Source: Tepidamorphaceae bacterium (GTDB lineage Bacteria; Pseudomonadota; Alphaproteobacteria; Rhizobiales; Tepidamorphaceae). Taken from it: 32,299 nucleotides of DNA. The DNA is taken from contig JANQNT010000015.1 in assembly GCA_028279445.1 (NCBI GenBank), forward strand, positions 1 to 32,299, written 5' to 3'. Both the position numbers and the translations under genes were made by a program. The notes beneath the pieces are model-generated. The model made no database searches. It was not told where the DNA came from and was given only the letters and a program-made list of their open reading frames with translations. Of the stretch, positions 9,399 to 17,961 are shown one piece after another; position 1 is the first letter of the stretch, and each line of letters opens with the position of its first letter.

Positions 9399-11102
9399 AT
9401 GCCCGTTTCCGTCGCCAGCGCCCGCTTTGTCCTGCCCTCATGGATGATCGCGCTTGCCGTGGCCGTGTTGTTCGCACTGCCGCCAGGCGGTCCGGCCCAC
9501 GCACAGGAAGAAACAGCCGCCGGGAGCGAAAGCGAGACGGAATCGCATGCCGAAATCGCCGAATTGGACCCCTTCCGCGAGGCGGTCCTGACGGTGATCG
9601 CCCAGCGCACCGGCACCGCCGGGCGGCACCTGCCGGTGGTGTACGAGTATTACAGCGACCCCGACAGCGAGAACCTGTGGGTCAGCGAAGGCGCGGCCAA
9701 CGGCAAGGCGCGCAAGCTCGTCGAGGTTCTGCTGACCGCCTATTTCGACGTCCTGACACCGTCGGACTACGATGCCAATACACTCGGCGGGCTGCTCGAC
9801 GCGACGCTGATGCCGGAACTTGCCGCACTCGAGGCGGGTCTGTCGCTGGCCCTGCTCGACTACACCCGGCACATCTCCGCCGGGCGCGTGGAACCGCACC
9901 GCATCAACTCCGAACTTGAAATCTTCCCCGAGGCGCCTGACCCCATGCAGGTTCTGCGGGGCGTTCCGGCAGCCGAGGACATCGTCGTCTACGCGACCTA
10001 CACCTTCGAACCGCAAACGCCGCAATATGTCCGTCTGCGCAGCGCGCTCGAGGCCTATCGCGCGCTGGCCCAGGTCGGCGGCTGGCCCCAGGTGCCCGGA
10101 GGCGAAACCCTCAAGGAGAGCATGGAGGCACCGGAGCGCGTCACCGCGCTGCGCACCCGTCTCGAGATGTCCGGCGACCTTCTCGTCGGCGCCCATGGCG
10201 GCGAGGTCTATGACGGCGCGCTGATCGAGGCGGTCAGGACCTTCCAGGCGCGTCACGGCCTTGAGGTCGACGGCGCCATCGGCCCCAACACACTGACCGA
10301 ACTCAACGTGACCACGGCCGAGCGGGTGCGGCAGATCGAGCTCAACATGGAACGCCGCCGCTGGATGAAGGACGACTTCGGCGACTTCTATGTCTTCGTC
10401 AATCTGGCCGACCAGTTTCTCAAGGTCGTCGAACTGCGCGAGGACGGCCGCGAGAAGACGGTCCATACCGCCCTGACCGTCGTCGGCAAGGACTATCACC
10501 GCACGCCGGTGTTCTCGGAGATGATGACCTATCTGGTGGTCAATCCGAGCTGGAACGTGCCGCGTTCCATCGCGGTCAGAGAATTCCTGCCCAAGCTGAA
10601 GCGCGATCCCGGCGCCCTTGCGGCACAGAACATCCGCCTGCTTGCCGGCGAACGCGATGTGGACCCCTACCGCATCGACTGGACGTCAGTCAGCGCGCGC
10701 AACTTCACCTGGCGGCTGCAGCAGCGCCCCGGCAAGGGCAATGCCCTGGGCGAAGTGAAGTTCATGTTCCCCAACAAGTACGCGGTCTACATCCACGACA
10801 CCCCCTCCAAGGGGCTGTTCGCCCGCGCCCAGCGCGCCTTCTCGCATGGCTGCATCAGGGTGCAGAACCCGTTCGATCTGGCCGAGGTCCTGCTGGCGCA
10901 TCAGGGCATGTCGCGCGCCGAACTCGATGCGCGTCGCGCCGGCGGCGTGGAGCGCGTCATTCGCCTCCGCAACCCGGTTCCGGTGCACATCAACTATCTC
11001 ACCGCCTGGGTGAACAAGGACGGCACCACCCACTTCCGTCGCGACGTCTATGGCCGCGACGCGGTGCTCGATGAAGCACTGAAGGCGGCTACGGCGGGGT
11101 GA
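9399..11102 (+). CDS. Exported L,D-transpeptidase (YcbB/LdtD type)
   Basis: This enzyme makes 3-3 cross-links in periplasmic peptidoglycan or attaches proteins to it. The 567-residue precursor has a signal peptide (residues 1-35, cleavage after AHA). A long N-terminal region follows, with a peptidoglycan-binding-type domain at about 271-305 (YDGALIEAVRTFQARHGLEVDG...) and a YkuD catalytic domain with SHGCIRV, in which Cys485 is the nucleophile. The order scaffold–PG_binding–YkuD matches the YcbB class. The ATG at 9399 is chosen over the in-frame GTG at 9393 because the ribosome binding site GAGGAGG (around 9385-9391) is correctly spaced only from the ATG. A dispersed repeat follows the stop. 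Confidence 0.93.
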   Translation: MPVSVASARFVLPSWMIALAVAVLFALPPGGPAHAQEETAAGSESETESHAEIAELDPFREAVLTVIAQRTGTAGRHLPVVYEYYSDPDSENLWVSEGAANGKARKLVEVLLTAYFDVLTPSDYDANTLGGLLDATLMPELAALEAGLSLALLDYTRHISAGRVEPHRINSELEIFPEAPDPMQVLRGVPAAEDIVVYATYTFEPQTPQYVRLRSALEAYRALAQVGGWPQVPGGETLKESMEAPERVTALRTRLEMSGDLLVGAHGGEVYDGALIEAVRTFQARHGLEVDGAIGPNTLTELNVTTAERVRQIELNMERRRWMKDDFGDFYVFVNLADQFLKVVELREDGREKTVHTALTVVGKDYHRTPVFSEMMTYLVVNPSWNVPRSIAVREFLPKLKRDPGALAAQNIRLLAGERDVDPYRIDWTSVSARNFTWRLQQRPGKGNALGEVKFMFPNKYAVYIHDTPSKGLFARAQRAFSHGCIRVQNPFDLAEVLLAHQGMSRAELDARRAGGVERVIRLRNPVPVHINYLTAWVNKDGTTHFRRDVYGRDAVLDEALKAATAG

Positions 11103-11109
11103 GGCTCTT

Positions 11110-11310
11110 TCCTACTGGCCGCTCGCCTTGTCCGAAAACCGGTTCCCACTTTTCGGGGCTCGCGGCATCATCCTGCACCGACTGAGCGTTGGGCACCCAA
11201 GCGCGCGACTGCGCGCCCGGCCGGTCAGGCCGCCCTCGCGGAGCCGGCGAACGTAGTGAGCTCGGCGTGAGCGGAATAGGTCATCCAAAAACCGGTTCCC
11301 ACTTTTCCCA
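11110..11310 (+). repeat. Dispersed intergenic mosaic repeat, copy C
   Basis: This copy fills the gap between the convergent transpeptidase and mcd genes. Module 1 (CTTGTCCGAAAACCGGTTCC...) is followed by the palindromic core GCGCGCGACTGCGCGC (11201-11216) and a GTGAGCGGAAT-ending module (about 11246-11279). A second partial module 1 (AAAACCGGTTCCCACTTTT) follows at about 11289-11307. The extra module shows that the family grows by recombination or partial duplication. Confidence 0.8.
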
Positions 11311-11341
11311 CGGCTAGCAAAGCTGCCGGCCGGAACCGCAC

Positions 11342-13015
11342 TCAATCCAAGAGCCGCCTCGCGATCACCTGCGCCTGGATTTCCGCCGCGCCTTCAAAGA
11401 TGTTGAGGATGCGCGCGTCGCACAGCACGCGGCTGATCGGATACTCCAGCGCGAAACCGTTGCCGCCGTGGATCTGCAACGCGTTGTCCGCATTCGACCA
11501 GGCAACGCGGGCAGCCAGCAGCTTGGCCATGCCCGCTTCCAGGTCGCAGCGCCGGTCGGCATCCTTCTCGCGGGCGGAGAAGTAGGTGAGCTGCCGCGCC
11601 ACGAGCACCTCGGCCGCCATCATCGCCAGCTTGTCGGAGATGCGCGGGAATTCGACGATTGGCTTGCCGAACTGGATGCGCTCCATGGCATAGCGCAGAC
11701 CCAGTTCCATGGCACATTGGGCGACCCCGACGGCCCGCGCCGCAGTCTGGATGCGCGCCGATTCGAACGTCTGCATCAACTGCTTGAAGCCCTGGCCTTC
11801 CGTTTCGCCGAGCAGGTTCGCCGCCGGCACCTCGAAGCCGTCGAAGGAGATGTCGTACTCCTTCATGCCGCGATAGCCGAGCACCTCGATCTCGCCACCG
11901 GTCATGCCATCGGCCGGGAACGGAGTCTCGTCATCACCGCGCGGCTTCTCGGCCAGGAACATCGACAACCCGCGGTAGCCCGGTTCGTCCGGGTTGGTGC
12001 GCGCCAGCACGGTCATCAGGTCGGCGCGCACCGGATGGGTGATCCAGGTCTTCTGGCCGGTAATCCTGTAAGTATCGCCATCGCGCACCACACGGGTTTT
12101 CAGCGAAGCCAGATCGGAGCCGATATTGGGTTCGGTGAAGACGGCGGTGGGCAACACCTCGCCGGAGGCGATTTTCGGCAGCCAATGCGCCTTCTGTGCG
12201 TCGGTGCCGCCGCACAGGATCAGCTCGGCGGCGATCTCCGAGCGCGTGCCGAGCGAGCCGACGCCGATATAGGCCCGCGACAGTTCCTCGGAGACAACGC
12301 ACATGCTCTCCTTGCCGAGCCCCAGACCGCCGAAGTCCTCCCGAATGGTCAGGCCGAACACACCGAGCTCGGCCATGTGCTCGATGATCTCCATCGGCAC
12401 GTAGTCATTGGCCAGATGCCACTCGTGGGCGTGTGGCAGGACCTCGGCGTCGGCGAAACGGCGCATCTCGGTGCGGATCGCCTCCAGCGTCTCGTCGAGA
12501 CCCGGATCGCCGATCGACACGGCACCGTCCATCTCGGTCATCAGCACGACCAGCCGCGCCCGGGTCTGCGGCGTGTTGCCGGTCTCCATCAGCGCACGGG
12601 TATCGGCGGTCAGATAGGCGGCGACATCCGCGTCACTAAGGCCGATGTCCCAGGGCCGCACGGTCTCGCCCTGGTTCATGGGGATGCCGCAGGCGATCTG
12701 GGTCGCGTATTCGCCAGCCGCGATGCCGACCACCAGCGCCTCGGTCTCGCCGAAGCGCCCTTCCTCGCGCAGACGCTCGCCATACAAGGCGAGCTGCCGC
12801 AGCGAAATCACGTAGGTGGCCAGCCACGCAAGCCCGTGCAGCGCGCGCTGCTCGGCTTCCATGCGCTGCCCGTCCGGCCGGCCATCGACCATCACCCGGT
12901 CGCGCACCGCCTGTTTCGCGGTCTCCAGCAGCGTCTCGGCGCGCGACGCGGCAGCCGCGATCTGCACCAACTGCGTTGCGCCGGTCTCAGCGCGCGATTC
13001 TTCAGCAAGGCTCAT
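11342..13015 (-). CDS. mcd: (2S)-methylsuccinyl-CoA dehydrogenase
   Basis: Mcd oxidises methylsuccinyl-CoA to mesaconyl-CoA in the ethylmalonyl-CoA pathway and passes electrons to ETF. The protein has 557 residues, about 150 more than ordinary acyl-CoA dehydrogenases. An extra helical N-terminal region of about 150 residues precedes a full dehydrogenase domain; this extension is typical of Mcd. The flavin-domain stretches FTEPNIGSDLASLKTR, GQKTWITHPVRAD and QIHGGNGFALEYPISR are intact. AGGGA lies 9 bases upstream of the start. The shared neighbourhood with ccr and ecm makes Mcd far more likely than a general acyl-CoA dehydrogenase. Biochemical specificity is inferred, not seen. Confidence 0.88.
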   Translation of the reverse strand: MSLAEESRAETGATQLVQIAAAASRAETLLETAKQAVRDRVMVDGRPDGQRMEAEQRALHGLAWLATYVISLRQLALYGERLREEGRFGETEALVVGIAAGEYATQIACGIPMNQGETVRPWDIGLSDADVAAYLTADTRALMETGNTPQTRARLVVLMTEMDGAVSIGDPGLDETLEAIRTEMRRFADAEVLPHAHEWHLANDYVPMEIIEHMAELGVFGLTIREDFGGLGLGKESMCVVSEELSRAYIGVGSLGTRSEIAAELILCGGTDAQKAHWLPKIASGEVLPTAVFTEPNIGSDLASLKTRVVRDGDTYRITGQKTWITHPVRADLMTVLARTNPDEPGYRGLSMFLAEKPRGDDETPFPADGMTGGEIEVLGYRGMKEYDISFDGFEVPAANLLGETEGQGFKQLMQTFESARIQTAARAVGVAQCAMELGLRYAMERIQFGKPIVEFPRISDKLAMMAAEVLVARQLTYFSAREKDADRRCDLEAGMAKLLAARVAWSNADNALQIHGGNGFALEYPISRVLCDARILNIFEGAAEIQAQVIARRLLD

Positions 13016-13064
13016 GGTCTGGCGTCCCTGAATGCGTTTCGCTGGAAAGCCGCCAAGCTTACCC

Positions 13065-13086
13065 GCAATGCTGCATTGCGCAATGC
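13065..13086. promoter_or_regulatory. Overlapping GCAATG/CATTGC palindromes upstream of mcd
   Basis: GCATTGCGCAATGC (13073-13086) is a perfect 14-bp palindrome. It overlaps a second inverted repeat, GCAATG-CTG-CATTGC (13065-13079). Together they lie 50-71 bases upstream of the mcd start, where an operator would be expected. A TTGCA/TGCAA-like palindrome also precedes ecm. Regulatory function is inferred. Confidence 0.4.
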
Positions 13087-13089
13087 GGT

Positions 13090-13380
13090 ACTTTTTACTG
13101 GCCGTTCGGCTTGTCCGAAAACCGGTTCCCGCGTCACACGACGTGTGTTTCGGGGCTCACGGCATCATCCTGCACCGACTGTGTAATTGGCACCCAGGCG
13201 CGCGACTGCGCGCCCGGCCGGTCAGGCCGCCCCCGCGGAGGCGGTGAGCGATAGCGAACTCGCCGTGAGGGGAATGAAAACCGGCGAAGCCGGCAAGCGC
13301 GACCGCGCGTCGCCCGATAGGCCGCTCCCGCGGAGCCGTGAGCGCGGACAATGTCCGGGCGAACTGGCGTGAGCGGAACA
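13090..13380 (+). repeat. Dispersed intergenic mosaic repeat, copy D
   Basis: This copy fills most of the 373-bp gap between mcd and the EamA transporter. Module 1 carries the extra palindrome CACACGACGTGTG, as in copy A. The core GGCGCGCGACTGCGCGCC (13197-13214) and the module GTGAGCGATAGCGAACTCGCC...GAGGGGAAT (about 13244-13276) follow. A second GTGAGCG module containing GGACAATGTCC (13335-13379) ends 9 bases from the transporter stop. Apart from the mcd palindromes, the gap has nothing else recognisable. Confidence 0.8.
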
Positions 13381-13388
13381 AACCCCCG

Positions 13389-14315
13389 CTACTTCCCCTG
13401 CGCCAGCACCACGCCGCCCAATGCAACCGCACCGCCGACAAGCTGCAACGATGTCAGCGTCTCGCCGAACAGCGCCCAGGCCATCAGCGCGGCGATCGCC
13501 GGCACAAGGAACATCAGCGCGGACGCCTTGGTGACCGCGCCCCGGCGCAGGAAGTGGATGTACAGCGTCGCCGCTCCCACCGACAGCGCCAGCACCGCCC
13601 AGACGAGCGCCGCCCAATAGACCGGATGGGTCACCAGCCGCAGCGGCTCCAGCAACACCGCTCCGGTGCCGACGACGATCAGCGCGCCAAGATACTGCAC
13701 CGCATTGGCAACACGCATGTCGACTTCCGCAACGTAGAGCCGCTGGTAGAGGCCGCCAAACACCAGGCCGAGAACGCCGACCAGCGATACCAGGATGGTC
13801 ACGGCGGTGAAGCCGGTGGTGCCGAGCTTGGGCCAAAGCACCAACGTCACGCCGAGCAGCGCCACCAACAGTCCAAGCCACTGCCGCCGGGACACCGCCT
13901 CGCCAAGCAGCGGCCCGGCGAGAATGGCCGTCAGCACCGGCGCCAGCGATTGCACGAGCGCCGCAACGCCGGCCGGCATGCCCAGGTCGATCGCGTAGAA
14001 CACGCTGCCGAGATAAATCCCCTGCAGCAGCGCTCCGGCAACCAGGTTGTGGCCGAAGGCCGGCCAGCCGATGCGCATCGACTTGCGCGCGGCAAGCGCA
14101 AGACACAGAAAGATCGCGATGACCGCGGCGAAGCGCAACGTCAGAAAGCCGAGCGGCTCGCCGAACGGTGTCTGCGCGCGTGCGGCAATGAAACCGGTCG
14201 GCCAGATCAACAGGAACAGCATCGCCAGCGCGGCAGGCGGCGGCGCCGTGGATGACGCGATGGCGCGGGTTCGGCCTCCGGATATGTCTGTCTTTTTGTC
14301 GTGCTGGTGCATCAC
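13389..14315 (-). CDS. EamA/DMT-superfamily transporter
   Basis: This 308-residue inner-membrane protein has about ten hydrophobic helices and the two-fold internal repeat of the EamA (drug/metabolite transporter) family. The first half begins LAMLFLLIWPTGFIAAR and includes GVAALVQSLAPVLTAILAGPLLGE. The second half has the matching KASALMFLVPAIAALMAWALFGE. Members export amino acids, metabolites or drugs; the substrate cannot be read from sequence. It lies between mcd and an acidic unknown gene inside the EMC block, in the same direction as mcd and ccr, but large gaps on both sides suggest its own promoter. ATGs at 14315 and 14312 are both possible starts. Confidence 0.88.
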   Translation of the reverse strand: MMHQHDKKTDISGGRTRAIASSTAPPPAALAMLFLLIWPTGFIAARAQTPFGEPLGFLTLRFAAVIAIFLCLALAARKSMRIGWPAFGHNLVAGALLQGIYLGSVFYAIDLGMPAGVAALVQSLAPVLTAILAGPLLGEAVSRRQWLGLLVALLGVTLVLWPKLGTTGFTAVTILVSLVGVLGLVFGGLYQRLYVAEVDMRVANAVQYLGALIVVGTGAVLLEPLRLVTHPVYWAALVWAVLALSVGAATLYIHFLRRGAVTKASALMFLVPAIAALMAWALFGETLTSLQLVGGAVALGGVVLAQGK

Positions 14316-14465
14316 GCAAGGCTGCTGGCGGAGTGGTCTTGGAATGCCGGCAGCCGGTCAGCCGACGCTGTCTACATATCCGTTGCCCGAACATGCAGAA
14401 AGCGCGCCGCGAGCATGGCCCGGACGCGCTTTTGCAAAGCTCGTGGATCGTCGCGTCGCCGTTCG

Positions 14466-15389
14466 TCAGGCAACGCTGGCGCCGTTGGAGCCCTTCTTCT
14501 CATCGGCCTTGAGGCGGGTGGAGGCACGCTCGATCAACAGATTGAGACGGTTGAGCGCGCTCTCGTAGGCCTCGTCGGACGTTCCGCCCTCATCCGCCTC
14601 GGCGGCGTCGAAATTCTCCTCCGGGGCAAGCGCCACGGGCGAGGGTTTCGCCTTCGCCGGCGCGGGGGCTCCGGTGTCGAGCAGGGCGGCCGCAACCTCG
14701 GTGGCGGCATCGAGGTCGCTGACCTTGACGCGCCGCTTGACGACCTTCTTCGCCGGCACGGCCTTCTTGACCGTTACTGCCTTCGGTAGCTCGCGTTCCT
14801 TGCGCGGCGTGGCCACGTCGAGCTTGAGGTGCTCGGCCAGCGCTTCGGCGAAAGCAGCCTCCTCCTCGGCCAGCGGCGCGCCATCATCGGTCGGCGGAAG
14901 ATCGGTATCGTCGACCAGTTCGGTCGAGCCGTCGCGTTCATCGGCCGCTACGCCGTCCCCGGCCAGCACATCACCGGAAAGCCCTTCGTCCGGCAGGGTC
15001 GCGACATCCACCTCAAGGGCGCCGTTGCCGCCATCCGAGAAATCCGCGACGATCACGTCATCGCTCTCATCGGCTTCGGCCTCGTCGCTCGCGTCAACCG
15101 CCAGCAGGACTTCCTTGCGCTTGGGCTCCTCGGCTGCCTTTGGCGGCGGCTGCTCCTCGGGCCGTGGAGAAGCAGCCTCCGGATCCTCCGCGCCTTCGTC
15201 CTCTTCGGTAGCATCAATGTCATCGATCACCGAGTCGGCATCAAACCGGACCATCACCGGATCGTGCTCGGGATCGAGCCGGACGAGCATCTGGTCGAGC
15301 TCGATGAGCACCTTGTAGTCGGGGCTCTCCGTGAGCCGCTTGTGGGCAATGCCACGCAACGCGCGTAGCTGTTCGATCAGATCGCTCAT
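14466..15389 (-). CDS. Acidic low-complexity protein of unknown function
   Basis: I do not recognise a family. The 307-residue product has a short ordered N-terminus (MSDLIEQLRALRGIAHKRL, then LIELDQMLVRLDPEHD). About 130 residues rich in Asp, Glu, Ala and Pro follow. Next come a basic stretch (around KKAVPAKKVVKRRVKVSD) and a second Ala/Pro/Glu segment. A C-terminal helix ends it (YESALNRLNLLIERASTRLKADEK). No signal peptide or membrane segment is visible, so it is probably cytosolic and largely disordered. The start at 15389 is chosen because GAGGAG sits nine bases upstream. An ATG at 15398 would touch that site. Confidence 0.7.
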   Translation of the reverse strand: MSDLIEQLRALRGIAHKRLTESPDYKVLIELDQMLVRLDPEHDPVMVRFDADSVIDDIDATEEDEGAEDPEAASPRPEEQPPPKAAEEPKRKEVLLAVDASDEAEADESDDVIVADFSDGGNGALEVDVATLPDEGLSGDVLAGDGVAADERDGSTELVDDTDLPPTDDGAPLAEEEAAFAEALAEHLKLDVATPRKERELPKAVTVKKAVPAKKVVKRRVKVSDLDAATEVAAALLDTGAPAPAKAKPSPVALAPEENFDAAEADEGGTSDEAYESALNRLNLLIERASTRLKADEKKGSNGASVA

Positions 15390-15642
15390 GGCCCGCATCT
15401 CCTCGTTCTCGTGGCGCGCCGATTGCCCAGGCACACCAAGTTGGAGCAGTTCCCGCCGCCGGCCTCCGCCAGACCGGAATAGCCGGCAACCGCCCCATTT
15501 AACAGCGAAATTCCCGCACGCATGCGTTCGCATTAACCGTTCGTTTACACTAACGGACTCGCCGACCCGCGCCAAGGCGGTTGCCACGGCAAACCGATTT
15601 CATTGTTAACGGCGGCGAATTCGCGGCAACGCGGCGTTGTTT

Positions 15643-15660
15643 CAGGGTCAGGACCCATTG
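15643..15660 (+). mobile_element. Solo 18-bp terminal repeat of the MITE-like element
   Basis: CAGGGTCAGGACCCATTG is identical to 17349-17366, the left end of the element that interrupts the glsB-like gene. Here there is no second end and no internal sequence. It ends 5 bases from the ccr stop codon. It is probably a remnant left by deletion, or a second, independent use of the same motif. Confidence 0.6.
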
Positions 15661-15665
15661 GTCGT

Positions 15666-16955
15666 TCAGCCCGCGGCGCTTGCCTCGATGGCATCTTCCA
15701 GCGTGCGCAGCCCCGTTGTCGGCGCGCAGACCAGCACCGCCATGTTTCCCGGCGCGTGCTCATTCTTCCACATCTTGGTGTGCGCCTTGGGAATCTGATC
15801 CCACGGAAACACCTCCGACATGCAGGGATCGGCCCGGCGCTCGACGACGAACTTGTTGGCCTCACTGGCCTGCTTGAGATGGGCGAAGTGCGAACCCTGG
15901 ATGCGCTTCTGGCGCTGCCAGACATAGCGTGCATCGAAGGTCAGGTTGTATCCGGTCGTGCCGGCGCAGAAGACCACCATGCCGCCACGTTTGCAGACTA
16001 GCGCGGAGACAGGAAACGTCGCCTCGCCGGGATGCTCGAAGACGATGTCGACGTCATTGCCCTTGCCGGTGATGTCCCAGATCGCCTTGCCGAAGCGGCG
16101 TGCTTCCTTCACCCAGGCACCGTATTCAGGCGAGTTGACCGTGGGCATCTGGCCCCAGCAGTCGAACTCCTTGCGGTTGATGACACCACGTGCGCCGAGG
16201 CTCATCACATAGTCGCGTTTGTCTTCATCCGAGATGATGCCGATGGCGTTGGCGCCGGCGGCCGCGCAGAGCTGGACACCGAACACCCCGAGTCCGCCGG
16301 ACGCCCCCCAGATGAGCACGTTGTCGCCAGGCTTCAGCGTATGCGGCGGATGGCCGAACAGCATGCGGTAGGCGGTCGCCAGCGTCAGCGTGTAGCAGGC
16401 CGCCTCTTCCCACGGCAGGTGCTTGGGCTTTTCCATGATCTGCTGTGCCTGGACGCGGCAGAACTGGGCATAGCCGCCGTCAGGCGTCTCGAAACCCCAG
16501 ATGCGCTGGGTTGCCGAGAACATCGGATCACCGCCATTGCATTCCTCGTCATCGCCATCGTCCTGGTTGCAGTGAACCACGACCTCGTCGCCGACCTTCC
16601 AGCGCGTAACCTTGGAGCCGACGGCCCACACCACCCCTGCCGCGTCGGAGCCGGCGATGTGGTAGGGCAGGTCGTGATGGCGCAACACCGAGACCGGTTC
16701 GCCGAGCGCCGCCCAGACGCCGTTGTAATTGACCCCGGAAGCCATCACGAAGATCAACACCTCGTGGCTGTCGAGTTCCCAGGTCGGCACCACCTCCACC
16801 TGCATCGCCTCTTCCGGCGGGCCGTGCCTTTCCTGCCGGATGGTCAGCGCATACATCTTCTCGGGAACGTGCCCCAGCGGCGGGATTTCGCCGACCTCGT
16901 AAAGGTCTTTATGCTCCTGGGCGGAATCGCTCTGTGCAGCGGTTGCGGCGGTCAT
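15666..16955 (-). CDS. ccrA: Crotonyl-CoA carboxylase/reductase
   Basis: Ccr reduces crotonyl-CoA with NADPH while fixing CO2, giving (2S)-ethylmalonyl-CoA, the committed step of the ethylmalonyl-CoA pathway. It is a cytosolic medium-chain reductase. The 429-residue length fits the family. The nucleotide-binding loop GASGGLGVFG is at 217-226. Residues known to hold CO2 in a characterised Ccr have visible counterparts: Asn in SGVNYNGVW (76 or 78), Phe155-Glu156 in WGFETP and His356 in GSHFAHL. This supports true carboxylase activity rather than a plain reductase. The start at 16955 gives a normal N-terminus with GGAG about 11 bases upstream; the frame's longer open extension is not family-like. 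It is divergent from the glsB-like gene and ecm. Confidence 0.96.
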   Translation of the reverse strand: MTAATAAQSDSAQEHKDLYEVGEIPPLGHVPEKMYALTIRQERHGPPEEAMQVEVVPTWELDSHEVLIFVMASGVNYNGVWAALGEPVSVLRHHDLPYHIAGSDAAGVVWAVGSKVTRWKVGDEVVVHCNQDDGDDEECNGGDPMFSATQRIWGFETPDGGYAQFCRVQAQQIMEKPKHLPWEEAACYTLTLATAYRMLFGHPPHTLKPGDNVLIWGASGGLGVFGVQLCAAAGANAIGIISDEDKRDYVMSLGARGVINRKEFDCWGQMPTVNSPEYGAWVKEARRFGKAIWDITGKGNDVDIVFEHPGEATFPVSALVCKRGGMVVFCAGTTGYNLTFDARYVWQRQKRIQGSHFAHLKQASEANKFVVERRADPCMSEVFPWDQIPKAHTKMWKNEHAPGNMAVLVCAPTTGLRTLEDAIEASAAG

Positions 16956-17157
16956 GATCGGCAAGGCTCCAGCATTGGCACGTGATCGCGCAGGGTTTCG
17001 TTTCCGCAGGGCGCCCGGGCAGATGCGCCGACATGCGCCAGCCGCGCACGGACACGGGATTATCGGTGAATTCCGGCCTCGCGCTATGCTACCTAGGATC
17101 AGGGCCCCAGGGCGCTGACTGCAACAGGTCTCCCCCGTGTTCGGGCGCAAAGCCTAA

Positions 17158-17195
17158 TGCGGCAGTGCAGCAAGGCGCAACCGCGCAATGCCGCA
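17158..17195. promoter_or_regulatory. TGCGGCA/TGCCGCA inverted repeat between ccrA and the glsB-like gene
   Basis: TGCGGCA (17158-17164) and TGCCGCA (17189-17195) are perfect 7-bp arms separated by 24 bases. They lie in the 255-bp divergent region, just upstream of the glsB-like start. It may be an operator pair or a leader hairpin. The rest of this region shows no clear promoter that I can support. Confidence 0.3.
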
Positions 17196-17210
17196 AAGGA
17201 CGGTTCATCC

Positions 17211-17731
17211 ATGGCTATCGGTTCTCTCATCGCGCTGCTTTTGATCGGGCTCGTCGCCGGCTGGCTGGCCGGAAAACTCATGCGCGGCAGCGGTTTCGGC
17301 CTCGTCGGGAACATTGCCGTCGGCATCGTTGGCGCGTTCGTTGGCAACCAGGGTCAGGACCCATTGAGCTCATGCAATTCGGTGCCGCTGGAGAGCGTCT
17401 GATGGATGCAAAGCCGCGCAAGGGAAGGCTCCCTGCCTTGTCGAGCAGGCTTTGTGTTCAGCAGACGCTCTCCAGCGGCACCCGCAGGGCGGCGTCCATT
17501 CCGCCCCTGACGGCGTTAGCGGGGACTTGAAAACCAGCAAGGTTTCCTACACCCCGCTGCCTTGTCAGGAACGAAATGACCTGCCGCCGAATGGATGAGA
17601 TCAATGGGTCCTGACCCTATCTGTTCCAGTCGCTGGGGATCACCGTCGGTGGCGGACTGATTCGCTCCATCATTGGCGCCACCATCAGCGCCGTTATCCT
17701 CCTCTTTGTCATCGGGCTGGTGCGTCGCTGA
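17211..17731 (+). pseudogene. Interrupted GlsB/YeaQ-family membrane protein gene
   Basis: The 5' part encodes MAIGSLIALLLIGLVAGWLA..., ending in GIVGAFVGN. The 3' part encodes LFQSLGITVGGGLIRSII...LLFVIGLVRR and a stop at 17729-17731. Together they are a GlsB/YeaQ/YmgE (transglycosylase-associated) small membrane protein with three helices. A 269-bp inverted-repeat element separates the halves. Removing it leaves 252 bases, a single 84-codon frame (83 residues), so the break is caused by insertion and not by decay. The interrupted frame now stops inside the element after 61 residues, which removes the third helix. AAAGGA precedes the start. The 3' half shows no further frameshifts, so the insertion looks recent. 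Confidence 0.88.
17350..17618. mobile_element. MITE-like 269-bp element with 18-bp perfect terminal repeats
   Basis: The ends AGGGTCAGGACCCATTGA (17350-17367) and its exact reverse complement (17601-17618) bound the element. There is no transposase frame. Inside, a perfect 21-bp inverted repeat (17381-17401 and 17462-17482) would fold into a long hairpin whose loop holds further complementary stretches. A second stem (GCGGGG...CCCCGC) lies in the right half. The bases next to the ends are CA on the left and TA on the right, so any target duplication is degenerate or absent. It fits a non-autonomous element moved by a transposase encoded elsewhere. The parent family is not identified. Confidence 0.8.
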
Positions 17732-17961
17732 GTTTTTCGTCGCGTTTTCGCTTACGAACACGGCGAATTCGGTCCACGCGGTGTTCCCGATGGCAGCGCG
17801 GTGATGCGCGGTTTTGTCGCGGACCCGGTGTCCGGCCATCGCGGATTCGGGCCTTTTGCGAATGTCGCGGCGTTCCCGTTCGGCGCCCGCGATACCCTGA
17901 TGGGACAATGCCGGAGCAATTCCCGCAGAGCCTGCAAAAAACCACGTCCGACTGCCAGGGG

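Noticed and set aside
11468-13186. 572-codon plus-strand frame opposite mcd
   Set aside because: Longest shadow in the window. It is entirely antisense to Mcd and extends into the dispersed repeat.
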